Source: Streptomyces sp. SLBN-31 (lineage in GTDB: Bacteria; Actinomycetota; Actinomycetes; Streptomycetales; Streptomycetaceae). From it: a stretch of DNA of 64,000 nucleotides. Below are positions 16,132 to 23,950 of the stretch, in pieces. The notes below the pieces were generated by a model. That model searched no databases. It had not been told where the DNA came from and was given only the letters and a program-made list of their open reading frames with translations. The DNA lies in the NCBI RefSeq assembly GCF_006715395.1, contig NZ_VFNC01000002.1, positions 2,356,001 through 2,420,000 on the forward strand, given 5' to 3'. The stretch's first letter is position 1; the number at the start of each line of letters is the position of its first letter. The position numbers were made by a program, and so were the translations under genes.

Positions 16132-18408
16132 GTGGGAAAGACGCGGGACTCGGACGGGCTGGGCGACGCGCGGCGCGCGGAGGAACGGGACGGCACACGG
16201 GACGCGGACCCCGGGGAGGAAGCCCGGGGCGCGGCAGACGGCGCGGGGACACGGGGACGCGACGCGCCACGGCAGCGGGACGCGACGCGGAAACCGGACG
16301 CGGCCCAGGAGCCGGATGCGACACGGCACCCAGACGCGCCGCAGGAATCTGACGGCACACGGGTGCCAGGCCGGACACGGAAACCAGACACGACAGAGAC
16401 ACCGAACCCGCAGCAGAAGCCCCGCCTCAGGGACCGCCGCCGTGGGAGGCGTGTGCTCGGGCGGAGGAAGAAGCGTGCCGGTGACGCGCAGCCCGGGGTG
16501 TCGGAGTCGGAGCAGTTGCTGTTCGGCGGGCCGCTGCGTTACGACATGGGCTGGAACCGGCACACCGACGCGTTCCTGGAGCTGAATCTGCGGGCGATGG
16601 TGACGCGGCTGCCGGAGCTGCTGGGGGCGAGCTGTCGGCTGGCCTGGCAGGCCGACCCGCGGGCGGCGCGCGCCGTGCTCGCGGCCGAGGTGGGCCGGGG
16701 CGTGGCGCAGGCGGTGGGCCTGCTCGCGATGAACAGCGTGCTGGGGCGGCTGATCGCCGGGGGCGCGATCGGGGACCGGCTGCGCGACGCCGTACCGGTA
16801 CTGGCCGTGATGGCCGCCGTGGCCCTGGTCGGGGCGCTGCTGCGGGCCGCCTCCACATGGGCGACCGGGCGCCTGGAGCCCAAGGTGGAGCGGGTGGCCA
16901 CCGAGTTGTACCTGGAGCGGGCGGCCGCCGTGGAGCTGGCCGCGATCGAGGACCACGCCTTCCACAAACTGCTGGACACCGCCCAGTACGGCGCCGGATC
17001 GGCGCGGCGGATGATCTCGTACGCCACGCGCGTGGTGAGCGCCCTGATCTCGCTCGTCGCGGCGGCGAGCGTGCTGACCGTGCTGCACCCGGTGCTGCTG
17101 CCCCTGCTGGCGACGATGACGCTGCCGACCGCCTGGGGCGCGCTGACGAACGCCCGGCGCCGCTACGAGTCCTGGCACACCTGGGTGCAGCACGCGCGGG
17201 CGAGCCGCCTGGTCAGCGGTCTGCTCACCGAACCGGAAGCGGCGCCCGAGATTCGGGTGCACGGGGTCGGCCCCTTCCTGCTGCGGCACTACCGGACCAT
17301 GGCGGAGACGGCCGAGGCCGAGCAGGCACGGCTCGCCCGGCTCGCGGCGCGCACCGGGGTGATCGCGTCGGCCTGGACGGGCATCACGACGGTGGCGACG
17401 TACGCGACGCTCGCCGGGCTGCTGCTGGCCGGGGCGATGGCGCTGTCGGTGGCGGGTACGGCGGTGATCGCGATCCGGACGGGCTCGTCGAGTCTGGACA
17501 ACCTGGTCGTGGCGGTCAATTCGCTGCACGAGGACGCGCTGTTCGTGGGCGACCTGCAGAGGCTGTACGTCGAGGCGGCCGAGCGGGCGATCCCGGTGGG
17601 CGGCGACGCCCTGCCCGAGGACCCGCGGGAGATCCGCTTCGAGCACGTCAGCTTCAGCTACCCCGGCGAGCCCGCGCGCCCGGCCCTCGACGACGTCACC
17701 CTCAGCCTCCCGCTCGGCCGGATCGTGGCCCTGGTCGGCGAGAACGGCTCCGGCAAGACCACCCTGGTCAAGCTGCTGGCGGGCCTGTACCGGCCGGACA
17801 GCGGCCGCATCCTGTGGGACGGCGTGGACGCGGCGACGGCCGACCGGTACCAGCTGGCCGAGCGGGTCGCGATGGTGGCCCAGGACTTCAAGCGCTGGCC
17901 GTTCACGGCCCGCGTCAACGTGGCGATCGGCCGTTCCTCGGCGCCGCTGACGGAGGACCGCATGGCGTCCGCGCTCGCCGAGGCCGGTGCAGAGGACGTG
18001 GTGGCCGGTCTGCCGCGCGGCCTGGACACTCTGCTCGCCCGCCAGTTCAGCGGAGGGCACGAGCTGTCCGGCGGTCAGTGGCAACGGCTGGGCATCTCGC
18101 GGGCGGCCTACCGGCGCGGCCGGATCCTGGTCGTGGACGAGCCGACGGCGGCCCTGGACGCCCGGGCCGAGCTGGAGGTCTTCGAGAAGATCCGCGCGCT
18201 GGCCTCGACCGGCCAGACGGTGGTCCTCATCACCCACCGGCTGGCGTCCGTACGGCACGCCGATCTGGTGCACGTGCTCGACCGGGGGCGGCTGGCGGAG
18301 TCCGGCACCCCGGAGGAGCTGCTGGCCGGTGGCGGTATCTACGCGGAGCTGTACTCGCTCCAGGCGGAACAGTTCACTGCGCCGGTGCCCGCCCCCGAGG
18401 CGGGATGA
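16132..18408 (+). CDS. ABC exporter (fused permease-ATPase) with long hydrophilic N-terminus
   Basis: 758 residues. Residues 1 to about 120 are hydrophilic and low-complexity, with recurring PDA/ATR/PD motifs. A six-helix exporter membrane domain (about 160-480) follows, then a nucleotide-binding domain: Walker A GENGSGKTT (about 535), signature LSGGQ (about 645), Walker B ILVVDEPTAAL (about 668), switch His in VLITHRLAS. It is a half-transporter expected to act as a homodimer exporting a peptide, lipid or drug. GTG 16132 has GGGGGAAG upstream. The start could instead lie near residue 120, where family similarity begins, but no better start is obvious. Substrate is unknown. Confidence 0.85.
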   Translation: MGKTRDSDGLGDARRAEERDGTRDADPGEEARGAADGAGTRGRDAPRQRDATRKPDAAQEPDATRHPDAPQESDGTRVPGRTRKPDTTETPNPQQKPRLRDRRRGRRVLGRRKKRAGDAQPGVSESEQLLFGGPLRYDMGWNRHTDAFLELNLRAMVTRLPELLGASCRLAWQADPRAARAVLAAEVGRGVAQAVGLLAMNSVLGRLIAGGAIGDRLRDAVPVLAVMAAVALVGALLRAASTWATGRLEPKVERVATELYLERAAAVELAAIEDHAFHKLLDTAQYGAGSARRMISYATRVVSALISLVAAASVLTVLHPVLLPLLATMTLPTAWGALTNARRRYESWHTWVQHARASRLVSGLLTEPEAAPEIRVHGVGPFLLRHYRTMAETAEAEQARLARLAARTGVIASAWTGITTVATYATLAGLLLAGAMALSVAGTAVIAIRTGSSSLDNLVVAVNSLHEDALFVGDLQRLYVEAAERAIPVGGDALPEDPREIRFEHVSFSYPGEPARPALDDVTLSLPLGRIVALVGENGSGKTTLVKLLAGLYRPDSGRILWDGVDAATADRYQLAERVAMVAQDFKRWPFTARVNVAIGRSSAPLTEDRMASALAEAGAEDVVAGLPRGLDTLLARQFSGGHELSGGQWQRLGISRAAYRRGRILVVDEPTAALDARAELEVFEKIRALASTGQTVVLITHRLASVRHADLVHVLDRGRLAESGTPEELLAGGGIYAELYSLQAEQFTAPVPAPEAG

Positions 18409-18414
18409 CGCGCC

Positions 18415-18600
18415 TCAGGCGACCGCGTCCGCGGCCGCGTCACCACGCACGATCACCAGGAACATGTCCGTCGCGAGGTCCATGACGACCTCGGCGGCCA
18501 GTCCTTCCAGTCGTCGCGCGTGCGCGAACTCCTCCGCCGGCCACGAGCCTCGCGGCCCACCTGCGGGAAAGCGTTCGAGCACCATTCGCCCGTTCACCAT
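18415..18600 (-). CDS. small conserved Streptomyces protein
   Basis: 61 residues with GGAGGTGCGAG before the ATG at 18600. The sequence contains SWPAEEFAHARRLEGLAAEV and MDLATDMFLVIV, an amphipathic helix followed by a beta-like hydrophobic strand. I recall similar short proteins in many Streptomyces genomes without function. It is convergent with the ABC exporter gene, 6 bp away. Confidence 0.65.
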   Translation of the reverse strand: MVNGRMVLERFPAGGPRGSWPAEEFAHARRLEGLAAEVVMDLATDMFLVIVRGDAAADAVA

Positions 18601-18754
18601 CTCGCACCTCCAGAAAGCGTTGTGCTTGTAGGAGTTAACGCCTTCGGGGGCCGAAAGGCCTCGCTCAGTTGCGGGACTGAGACGTAGTTGACACTTGTTC
18701 AGCGCGGAGTGTGAGGATCCCGTAACTTTGCGATCATATTGGTCGCTTTCCGTA

Positions 18755-19317
18755 TCAGTCCTCGTACTCATCGTGACAGCGGACGCGGGCGCTGTTCACA
18801 GGCGCCCCAGGAGACGACGCACGTCCCTTCGGTTCCTCCCAGTCCTCCTGTCGGCCCAGCGCGGTCAGGTCGAGCAGGCTCGTCGTGGACCCGAGCCCGT
18901 CGAGCCCGCGCCCGTACGTCGAGTACGTGTGACAGATGCGCTCCCCGTCGCGCAGGAAGCAGCTGACACCGGCTCGCTCGACGAGCTCGCCGTCCCGCTC
19001 CACAGTCGCCTCGAAGTCGTGATTGAAGTCACTGCCGAAGGACGAGTACCAGGGCAGCGTCCAGCCCATCCGCGCCTGGAACGGCAGGATTTTGGTGTAC
19101 GTCGCCCGGGACGACCGCGAACGTCGTACCGCGCGCCGCCAGATGCGCCAGGTGCCCGATCTGGTCCAGGAACGCGGCGCAGTCGCGGCAGCCGGCGTCC
19201 CACTCCCCGCTCTGCGTTGAGCGCGCCGTGCGCGCGCGTGGCGGCCTTCTCCTTGACGAGCAGGTCGGCGCGCGCCGCGCGCCACTGCTCACGCGAGACG
19301 ATCTCCGGAAGCGACAT
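18755..19317 (-). pseudogene. DUF899 (thioredoxin-like) family pseudogene, frameshifted and internally deleted
   Basis: DUF899 sequence appears in three frames. From ATG 19317 one frame reads SLPEIVSREQWRAARADLLV through ALNAER. A second frame then reads EWDAGCRDCAAFLDQIGHLA through TTFAVV. A third reads ARMGWTLPWYSSFGSDFNHD through CHTYSTYGRGLDGL to a stop at 18755. Between ALNAER and EWDAGC about 40 residues expected in the family are absent, so this join is a deletion plus frame change. The second join, after FAVV, looks like a single-base indel. The remaining gene cannot make a full protein. A sequencing error could explain the second lesion but hardly the first. Confidence 0.8.
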
Positions 19318-19428
19318 GGCCCCTCCTGTGCAGCGGTCCCTTCGGTGTGGTGAGCGGCGGGAGAGGCCGAACTCATCGGCGCCGCACGGGCTTTGCCGAA
19401 AGCCGGGGTTGGGCGGCACGTCCGGGGA

Positions 19429-19539
19429 GCCGTCCGGTACGACGACGGCCGCGGCCTCCTCGATGCCGATCCGTCCTTGATCGTCGTGCGCGCGGGCGGT
19501 GCATCCGGTGATGATGAGATCGGCGGGAGTCTCGGTCAT
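19429..19539 (-). pseudogene. 5' remnant of an amidohydrolase-type gene
   Basis: Codons from ATG 19539 read ADLIITGCTARAHDDQGRIG followed by IEEAAAVVVPDG. This resembles the N-terminal beta-sandwich strand of cytosine-deaminase-like amidohydrolases. After about 37 codons the similarity stops and the frame runs on into unrelated sequence and the DUF899 remnant. No metal-binding HxH motif follows. This 357-bp gap (19318-19674) otherwise holds nothing recognisable. It reads as the junction of a deletion. Confidence 0.5.
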
Positions 19540-19674
19540 ACCGTCGACGTATGCCGCGGTTGTCGGAACGCCTGAGCCGAACCGCGCATCCTGTCGTCGC
19601 TCTACCGCGGAATCGGCCGGACGGGGATCCTTGGCTCACCCGGCCGGCCCGACGGCTCTGGAAAGGGGCCCGTC

Positions 19675-20628
19675 ATGCTCCTCGGCACCTGGAACCTGGA
19701 GAATTTCTTCCGTCCCGGCGATCCCGGTGGGCCGCCGGACGATGCGACGTACCGGACGAAGCTCGCCGCGCTCGCCGCCGTCGTCACGGAGCTCGATCCG
19801 ACGCTGCTCGGCGTGCAGGAGGTCGGTGACCCGGAAGCGTTGCAGGACCTGCTGGACCTGGTCGGCGGTGACTGGCACAGCGCGCTCTCCAAGCACGAGG
19901 ACGGCCGGCACATCCGGGTGGGCGTCATCAGCCGCGCGCCGCTGCGGGTGCTGGCCGACACCAACGCCTTCCCGCCGGGGCTCCACCCCGTGCAGGTGAA
20001 CGACTCCGGCACGGAACTCTCGGCCGCGGGGCGCGGCTTCCTGGCCGTCGAGGTCACGACGGACGCCGGTCCGCTGCGGGTGGCCGTGGCCCACCTGAAG
20101 TCGAAGCTCCTGGAGTATCCGGGGAACCGATTCTTCCCCCATGACGAGGGTGAACGCGCCCGCTACGGCGCCTACGCCCTGTACCGGCGCGCCGCCGAGG
20201 CGGCCACCCTGCGCGCCCTCGCCGACGAACTGCTGGCCGGGGACGGCCGCGCGCGGGATGTCGCCGTGCTGGGCGACATGAACGACGAGGTGCAGGCGGC
20301 GACCACGCAGATACTGCTCGGACCGCCCGGTTCCGAGATGGGCACCCCCGGCTACGACCGCCCGGACCAGGGCGACGCCGAGCGGCTGTGGGACGTGGCC
20401 CCGCTGATCCCGCCCGAACAGCGCTACTCCCGGGTCAACTCGGGGCGTCGGGAGCTCATCGACCACATCCTGCTGAGCCACCGCCTGGTCCACCGGGTGA
20501 CGGCGGCCGGCACGGGCCTGCCCGGCGACGGCGCCGCGCACCTGCCGTCGGTGGGCCAGGACCCCTCCGAGCGACGCGGGAAGCCCGGTTCGGACCACGC
20601 GCCGGTGTGGGCACGGGTGGGTCAGTAG
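19675..20628 (+). CDS. endonuclease/exonuclease/phosphatase family protein
   Basis: 317 residues of the EEP superfamily. Metal and catalytic motifs in order are LGTWNLENFF (Asn), LLGVQEVGD (Glu, metal ligand), VAVAHLKSKL (His), VAVLGDMNDEV (GDMND) and the C-terminal GSDHAPVWARV (catalytic DH). The family cleaves phosphodiesters in DNA, RNA, phospholipids or inositol phosphates. The substrate is not readable here, and no secretion signal is present. It begins with ATG at 19675 after AAAGGGG. Confidence 0.88.
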   Translation: MLLGTWNLENFFRPGDPGGPPDDATYRTKLAALAAVVTELDPTLLGVQEVGDPEALQDLLDLVGGDWHSALSKHEDGRHIRVGVISRAPLRVLADTNAFPPGLHPVQVNDSGTELSAAGRGFLAVEVTTDAGPLRVAVAHLKSKLLEYPGNRFFPHDEGERARYGAYALYRRAAEAATLRALADELLAGDGRARDVAVLGDMNDEVQAATTQILLGPPGSEMGTPGYDRPDQGDAERLWDVAPLIPPEQRYSRVNSGRRELIDHILLSHRLVHRVTAAGTGLPGDGAAHLPSVGQDPSERRGKPGSDHAPVWARVGQ

Positions 20629-20651
20629 CGGCGGCGGCCGGCCCCCGTGGG

Positions 20652-21425
20652 TCAGTCCTCCGTCACCCTCAACTTCGACTGCCCGTGCGGCAGGGCCTCC
20701 CAGTCGTCCATGAACCGTGCCCGCAGCCCGTGCTTCTCGGCCAGGGCCACCAGCGTCTGCGTCCGGTAGTAGAAGTCCTCCCGCAGTACGTGGTGTTCCT
20801 CCCCCTCGGTGCGGTCGAAGGTGAAGTCGAACCAGCCGCCGGGCGCCAGCACCCGCCCGACGTGGGCCAGGCACTCCTCGATGACGTGCAGGGGCGAGTG
20901 CGAGAAGACGCTGTGGGCGTGTACGACGTCGAAGTGCGCGTCCGGCAGGAAGCGGAAGGTGAGGTCGCGGACGGGGGTCAGCGTGGGCAGCCGCTTCTCC
21001 AGGCCCATCTCCACGACCGTGTCCTGGGCGGCGAAGAGGATGTCGGGCGAGATGTCGATGCCGTAGTAGTGCCCGGGCTCCAGGTGCCGGATGAACCGCC
21101 AGCCGCCGCGCAGGTTGCCGCAGCCGATCTCCAGCATCCGGTGCTCGGGGCGCAGTCCGTGGCCGACGAGGTAGTCGAACTGCATCGCGCCGAGTGCCAG
21201 CCAGCGCTCGCGGGTTCGGCTGCCGACGGCCGCGTCCGGGCTGTCGCGGGTGTCCGACCGCATCACGGCCCGGTAGTAGTCGACGTGGTCGGGGTGGCGG
21301 TGGCTCAGCCACAAGTCCCTTGCCGCACGGGCGAGATGGCGGGGCACCCGGTCGGGGTGACGCAGCGCGTAGCCGAGGCGGTGGCCGAGGGCGGCGCGGT
21401 TGGCGGTGAGGTTCCTGGCGGGCAT
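20652..21425 (-). CDS. class I SAM-dependent methyltransferase
   Basis: 257 residues. Methyltransferase motif I is HRMLEIGCGNLRGGWRFI. An acidic GIDISPDIL strand follows, then FDVVHAHSVFSHSPLHVIEE and LAPGGWFDFTFDRTEGEEHH. The N-terminal 75 residues are basic (RHPDRVPRHLARAARDLWLS). DYYRAVMRSDT, before the motif, suggests a methyltransferase acting on a sugar or lipid-linked substrate, but this is only a hint. ATG 21425 has GGAAAGG upstream. It is divergent from the histidine kinase. Confidence 0.82.
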   Translation of the reverse strand: MPARNLTANRAALGHRLGYALRHPDRVPRHLARAARDLWLSHRHPDHVDYYRAVMRSDTRDSPDAAVGSRTRERWLALGAMQFDYLVGHGLRPEHRMLEIGCGNLRGGWRFIRHLEPGHYYGIDISPDILFAAQDTVVEMGLEKRLPTLTPVRDLTFRFLPDAHFDVVHAHSVFSHSPLHVIEECLAHVGRVLAPGGWFDFTFDRTEGEEHHVLREDFYYRTQTLVALAEKHGLRARFMDDWEALPHGQSKLRVTED

Positions 21426-21591
21426 GGTCCGGCCTTTCCGAGACGGAGGAGCGGGGTACTGCCGCAAGCCTCGGGGCGGGGACGGGGTCTGCGGATCGGC
21501 CGACTGCAGCCGTCCGCCGGGCGGTTCGGGCGAGCACGATGTCAGCCGATCGGTTGATGCGGGACGGGGCGGGCCACGTTAGACACGGAAC

Positions 21592-23031
21592 ATGGAGAAC
21601 ACCGAGGGCCCGGGCACGGGGAGCGTCGAGGGCCCGGGGGCGGATCGTGACGCCGTTGCGGACCCGGGGGCGGATCGTGACGCCGTTGCGGACCCGGGGG
21701 CGGATCGTGGCGCCGTTGCGGACCCGGGGGCGGATCGTGACGCCGTTGCGGACCCGGGGGCGGATCGTGACGCCGTTGCGGACCCGGGGGCGGATCGTGG
21801 CGCCGTTGCGGATCCGGACGAGCGTCGTCTGGCCGCCGTCGTGCACGGCGCGTTTCTGCTGCTGCTGGGGTCCTCCTTCGCGCGCTTCCTCGGCCGCGAC
21901 CAGGGAGAGGCCCGTACCGCCTGGGTGGCGGGGCTCTTCGCGGGCTTCGCGCTGCTGTACGCCCTGGGCCACCTGCTCGCCCCGCCACCGCGCGCCGGCA
22001 CCCCGCCCACGGCACGTCATCTGGTCTGGCTGGCCTCGGTGTCGGCGGTCTGGGTGGCGCTGCTGGCCCTCGCGCCGAGCGCCACCTGGTGTGCGATGCC
22101 GTTGCTGTTCGCCGGCCTGTACGCGCTGCCGCCCCGGATCGCGGTGCCGTTGGCCGCCGTACTCACGGCGTTGGTAGTGGTGTCCGAAGTCCGGGCGTCG
22201 CAGGGCCGGTTGAACCCCAACATGGTCGTGGCACCGATCGCCGTCGCCGCGGTCGCCACGGCCGTCTTCGTCCATCTCCAGCGACAGGGGGCACGTCAGC
22301 GGGCGCTGATCGACGACCTGGTCCGCACGCGCCGCGACCTGGCGGCGACGGAGCGGCGCGCGGGCGTCCTGGCGGAGCGGCAGCGGCTGTCGGCGGAGAT
22401 CCACGACACGCTCGCACAGGGGTTGTCCAGTCAGGGGATGCTGTTGCAGGCCGCGCAGCGCGTATGGGCGACGGACCCGGAGACCGCCCGTACGCATGTG
22501 CGCGAGGCGGCCGCCGTCACCGCGCGCAGCCTCGCCGAGGCCCGCCGGTTCGTCCACGACCTCGCGCCCGCCGACCTGGCCGGGCAGTCCCTGCCCGCGG
22601 CCCTCGCCGCCCTCGCCGAACGGGAGAGCGGCCCGGGCCTGACCGTCGGCTTCCGCCTCGACGGCGAGCTTCCCGGCCCGCTGCCCGAGCGCACCGAGGC
22701 GGCGCTCCTGCGCATCGCCCAGGGCGCCCTGGCCAACGTACGGGAACACGCCGCCGCGACCCGGGCCGCGCTGACCCTGACCTGCCTGGACGAGCAGATC
22801 TCCCTCGACGTCGCCGACAACGGACGGGGCTTCGAGCCGGCCCCGACCGCCCTGCCGCCCCCTACCGCCCGGCCGGCTGCCGACCCCGGCCGGGCCCGCG
22901 GCCACGGGCTGCCGGCCATGCGCATCCGGGCACGGCAGTCGGGCGGCACCCTCACGGTGGAGTCGGCACCGGGCGAGGGGACGGTCGTGACGGCGGCGAT
23001 CCCGCTGGCCCCGAAGGAGGCGGCCGTATGA
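21592..23031 (+). CDS. NarL-type sensor histidine kinase with N-terminal 10-residue tandem repeats
   Basis: 479 residues. Residues 14-73 are six near-identical 10-residue repeats (consensus DPGADRDAVA). About five to six membrane helices follow (82-228) without a large extracellular loop. A coiled segment leads to a HisKA_3 dimerisation domain with His271 in RLSAEIHDTLAQGLSSQG. The HATPase domain has the N box NVREHAAATRA, G1 DNGRGFEP and G2 GHGLPAMRIRARQSGG. It should sense a membrane or intracellular cue and phosphorylate the regulator encoded downstream. No clear Shine-Dalgarno precedes ATG 21592; a TAGACA just upstream may allow a leaderless start. Confidence 0.9.
   Translation: MENTEGPGTGSVEGPGADRDAVADPGADRDAVADPGADRGAVADPGADRDAVADPGADRDAVADPGADRGAVADPDERRLAAVVHGAFLLLLGSSFARFLGRDQGEARTAWVAGLFAGFALLYALGHLLAPPPRAGTPPTARHLVWLASVSAVWVALLALAPSATWCAMPLLFAGLYALPPRIAVPLAAVLTALVVVSEVRASQGRLNPNMVVAPIAVAAVATAVFVHLQRQGARQRALIDDLVRTRRDLAATERRAGVLAERQRLSAEIHDTLAQGLSSQGMLLQAAQRVWATDPETARTHVREAAAVTARSLAEARRFVHDLAPADLAGQSLPAALAALAERESGPGLTVGFRLDGELPGPLPERTEAALLRIAQGALANVREHAAATRAALTLTCLDEQISLDVADNGRGFEPAPTALPPPTARPAADPGRARGHGLPAMRIRARQSGGTLTVESAPGEGTVVTAAIPLAPKEAAV
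21631..21810. repeat. 30-bp in-frame tandem repeat, 6 copies with 90-bp higher-order period
   Basis: Six head-to-tail 30-bp units start at 21631, 21661, 21691, 21721, 21751 and 21781. Copies 3 and 6 share one A-to-G change (Asp to Gly), and copy 1 has GGC for GAC at its first codon. The order D-D-G-D-D-G shows that a 90-bp block was itself duplicated. All units keep the kinase reading frame. Confidence 0.95.
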
Positions 23032-23084
23032 GCACGGTGCACGGCTCGACGCCCCGCGTCTCGACGCCGGAGCCGGCCGCGTGA
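23028..23084 (+). CDS. 18-residue coupling mini-cistron between kinase and regulator
   Basis: ATG at 23028 overlaps the kinase stop (ATGA) and has a strong AAGGAGG eight bases upstream. It reads 18 codons (MSTVHGSTPRVSTPEPAA) and stops at 23084 in a TGA that overlaps the GTG of the regulator gene (GTGA). The two overlaps and the good ribosome site suggest it is translated and carries ribosomes across the gap. The peptide itself shows no motif. Confidence 0.5.
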   Translation: MSTVHGSTPRVSTPEPAA

Positions 23085-23710
23085 GCGGGCCCGTCCGGCT
23101 GCTGCTCTGCGACGACCACGCGGTGGTCCGCGCCGGGTTGCGCGCGCTGGTGGCCAGCGCCGAGGGGATCGAGGTGGTCGGGGAGGCGGGCAGCGGGGAG
23201 GAGGCGCTCGTCATGACCGCCCGGCTGCGCCCCGACGTGGTCCTGATGGACCTGCAACTCGGCGACGGCATGGACGGGGTGGCCGCCATCCGGGAGTTGA
23301 CGGCTGGTCAGTCGCCGCCGCGCGTTTTGGTGTTGACGATGTTCGACACCGACGCCGACATCACCCGGGCCATCGAGGCGGGCGCCACCGGCTACCTGCT
23401 GAAGGCCGAGCGCCCCGAGGAACTCTTCGCGGCCGTCCACAGCGCGGCCCGCGGCCATACGGCTCTGTCGGCCCCCGTCGCCGACCGCCTCCTCGCCCGG
23501 ATGCGCAGCCCGCACCCGGTGCTGTCCGCCCGGGAACGGGAGATCCTCGGCCAGCTGGCCCGCGGCCTCGGCAACCGGGAGATCGCCCGTGCGCTGTTCA
23601 TCAGCGAGGCGACGGTGAAGACCCATCTGGGTCGGATCTACGGCAAGTTGGGGGTGGAGACCCGGGCGGGCGCGGTGGCGGTGGCGAAGGAGCGACGGCT
23701 GCTGGGCTGA
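23081..23710 (+). CDS. NarL/LuxR-family response regulator
   Basis: 209 residues. The receiver domain (5-125) has the acidic pair CDDH, phosphoacceptor Asp57 in VVLMDLQLGDG, Thr in LTMFD, and conserved Lys in GYLLKAERPEEL. The C-terminal HTH (about 143-205) reads LSAREREILGQLARGLGNRE, then FISEATVKTHLGRIYGKLGV. It is the cognate partner of the kinase just upstream and is likely translated by coupling through the 18-codon cistron. Targets are unknown; the convergent FUSC exporter is a neighbour but is not shown to be controlled. Confidence 0.92.
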   Translation: MSGPVRLLLCDDHAVVRAGLRALVASAEGIEVVGEAGSGEEALVMTARLRPDVVLMDLQLGDGMDGVAAIRELTAGQSPPRVLVLTMFDTDADITRAIEAGATGYLLKAERPEELFAAVHSAARGHTALSAPVADRLLARMRSPHPVLSAREREILGQLARGLGNREIARALFISEATVKTHLGRIYGKLGVETRAGAVAVAKERRLLG

Positions 23711-23732
23711 CGCCTCTACCGGGCGGTGTCAG

Positions 23733-23950
23733 CTCGGGCGCCGTCGCACGGCTGCCGGGGTGATCGCCCCTACCTTGCCGGAGGCAGCTCGGGCGCCGTA
23801 GCACAGCTGCCGGACCCACCGCTCCTGCCCGGCCGGGTCACCTCGGGCGCCGTAGCACAGCTGCCGGACCCACCGCTCCTGCCCGGCCGGGTCACCTCGG
23901 GCGCCGTAGCACAGCTGCCGGACCCACCGCCCCGCCCCTACCCGGCCAGG
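23733..23950. repeat. 54-bp tandem repeat between convergent genes
   Basis: The motif CTCGGGCGCCGTAGCACAGC begins at 23788, 23842 and 23896, giving exact 54-bp steps. A diverged copy begins at 23733, and a trace reaches the FUSC stop region. The unit also contains CTGCCGGACCCACCGCTCCT. The array fills the whole gap between the response regulator and the FUSC gene and touches the latter's 3' end. Confidence 0.9.

Noticed and set aside
18688..18718. Plus-strand promoter TTGACA...GAGGAT
   Set aside because: The -35 box is good, but the spacer is 19 bp and no plus-strand gene follows; only the DUF899 pseudogene lies there on the opposite strand.
21631..21810. CRISPR-like regular repeats
   Set aside because: Units are contiguous 30-mers without spacers, in frame inside a kinase gene. 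No cas genes are nearby.
19636..23289. Very long minus-strand open frame opposite EEP, methyltransferase and kinase genes
   Set aside because: It reads Arg/Gly/His-rich sequence with no domain; it is open only because stop codons are rare on the antisense of high-GC genes. Real genes occupy the other frames.
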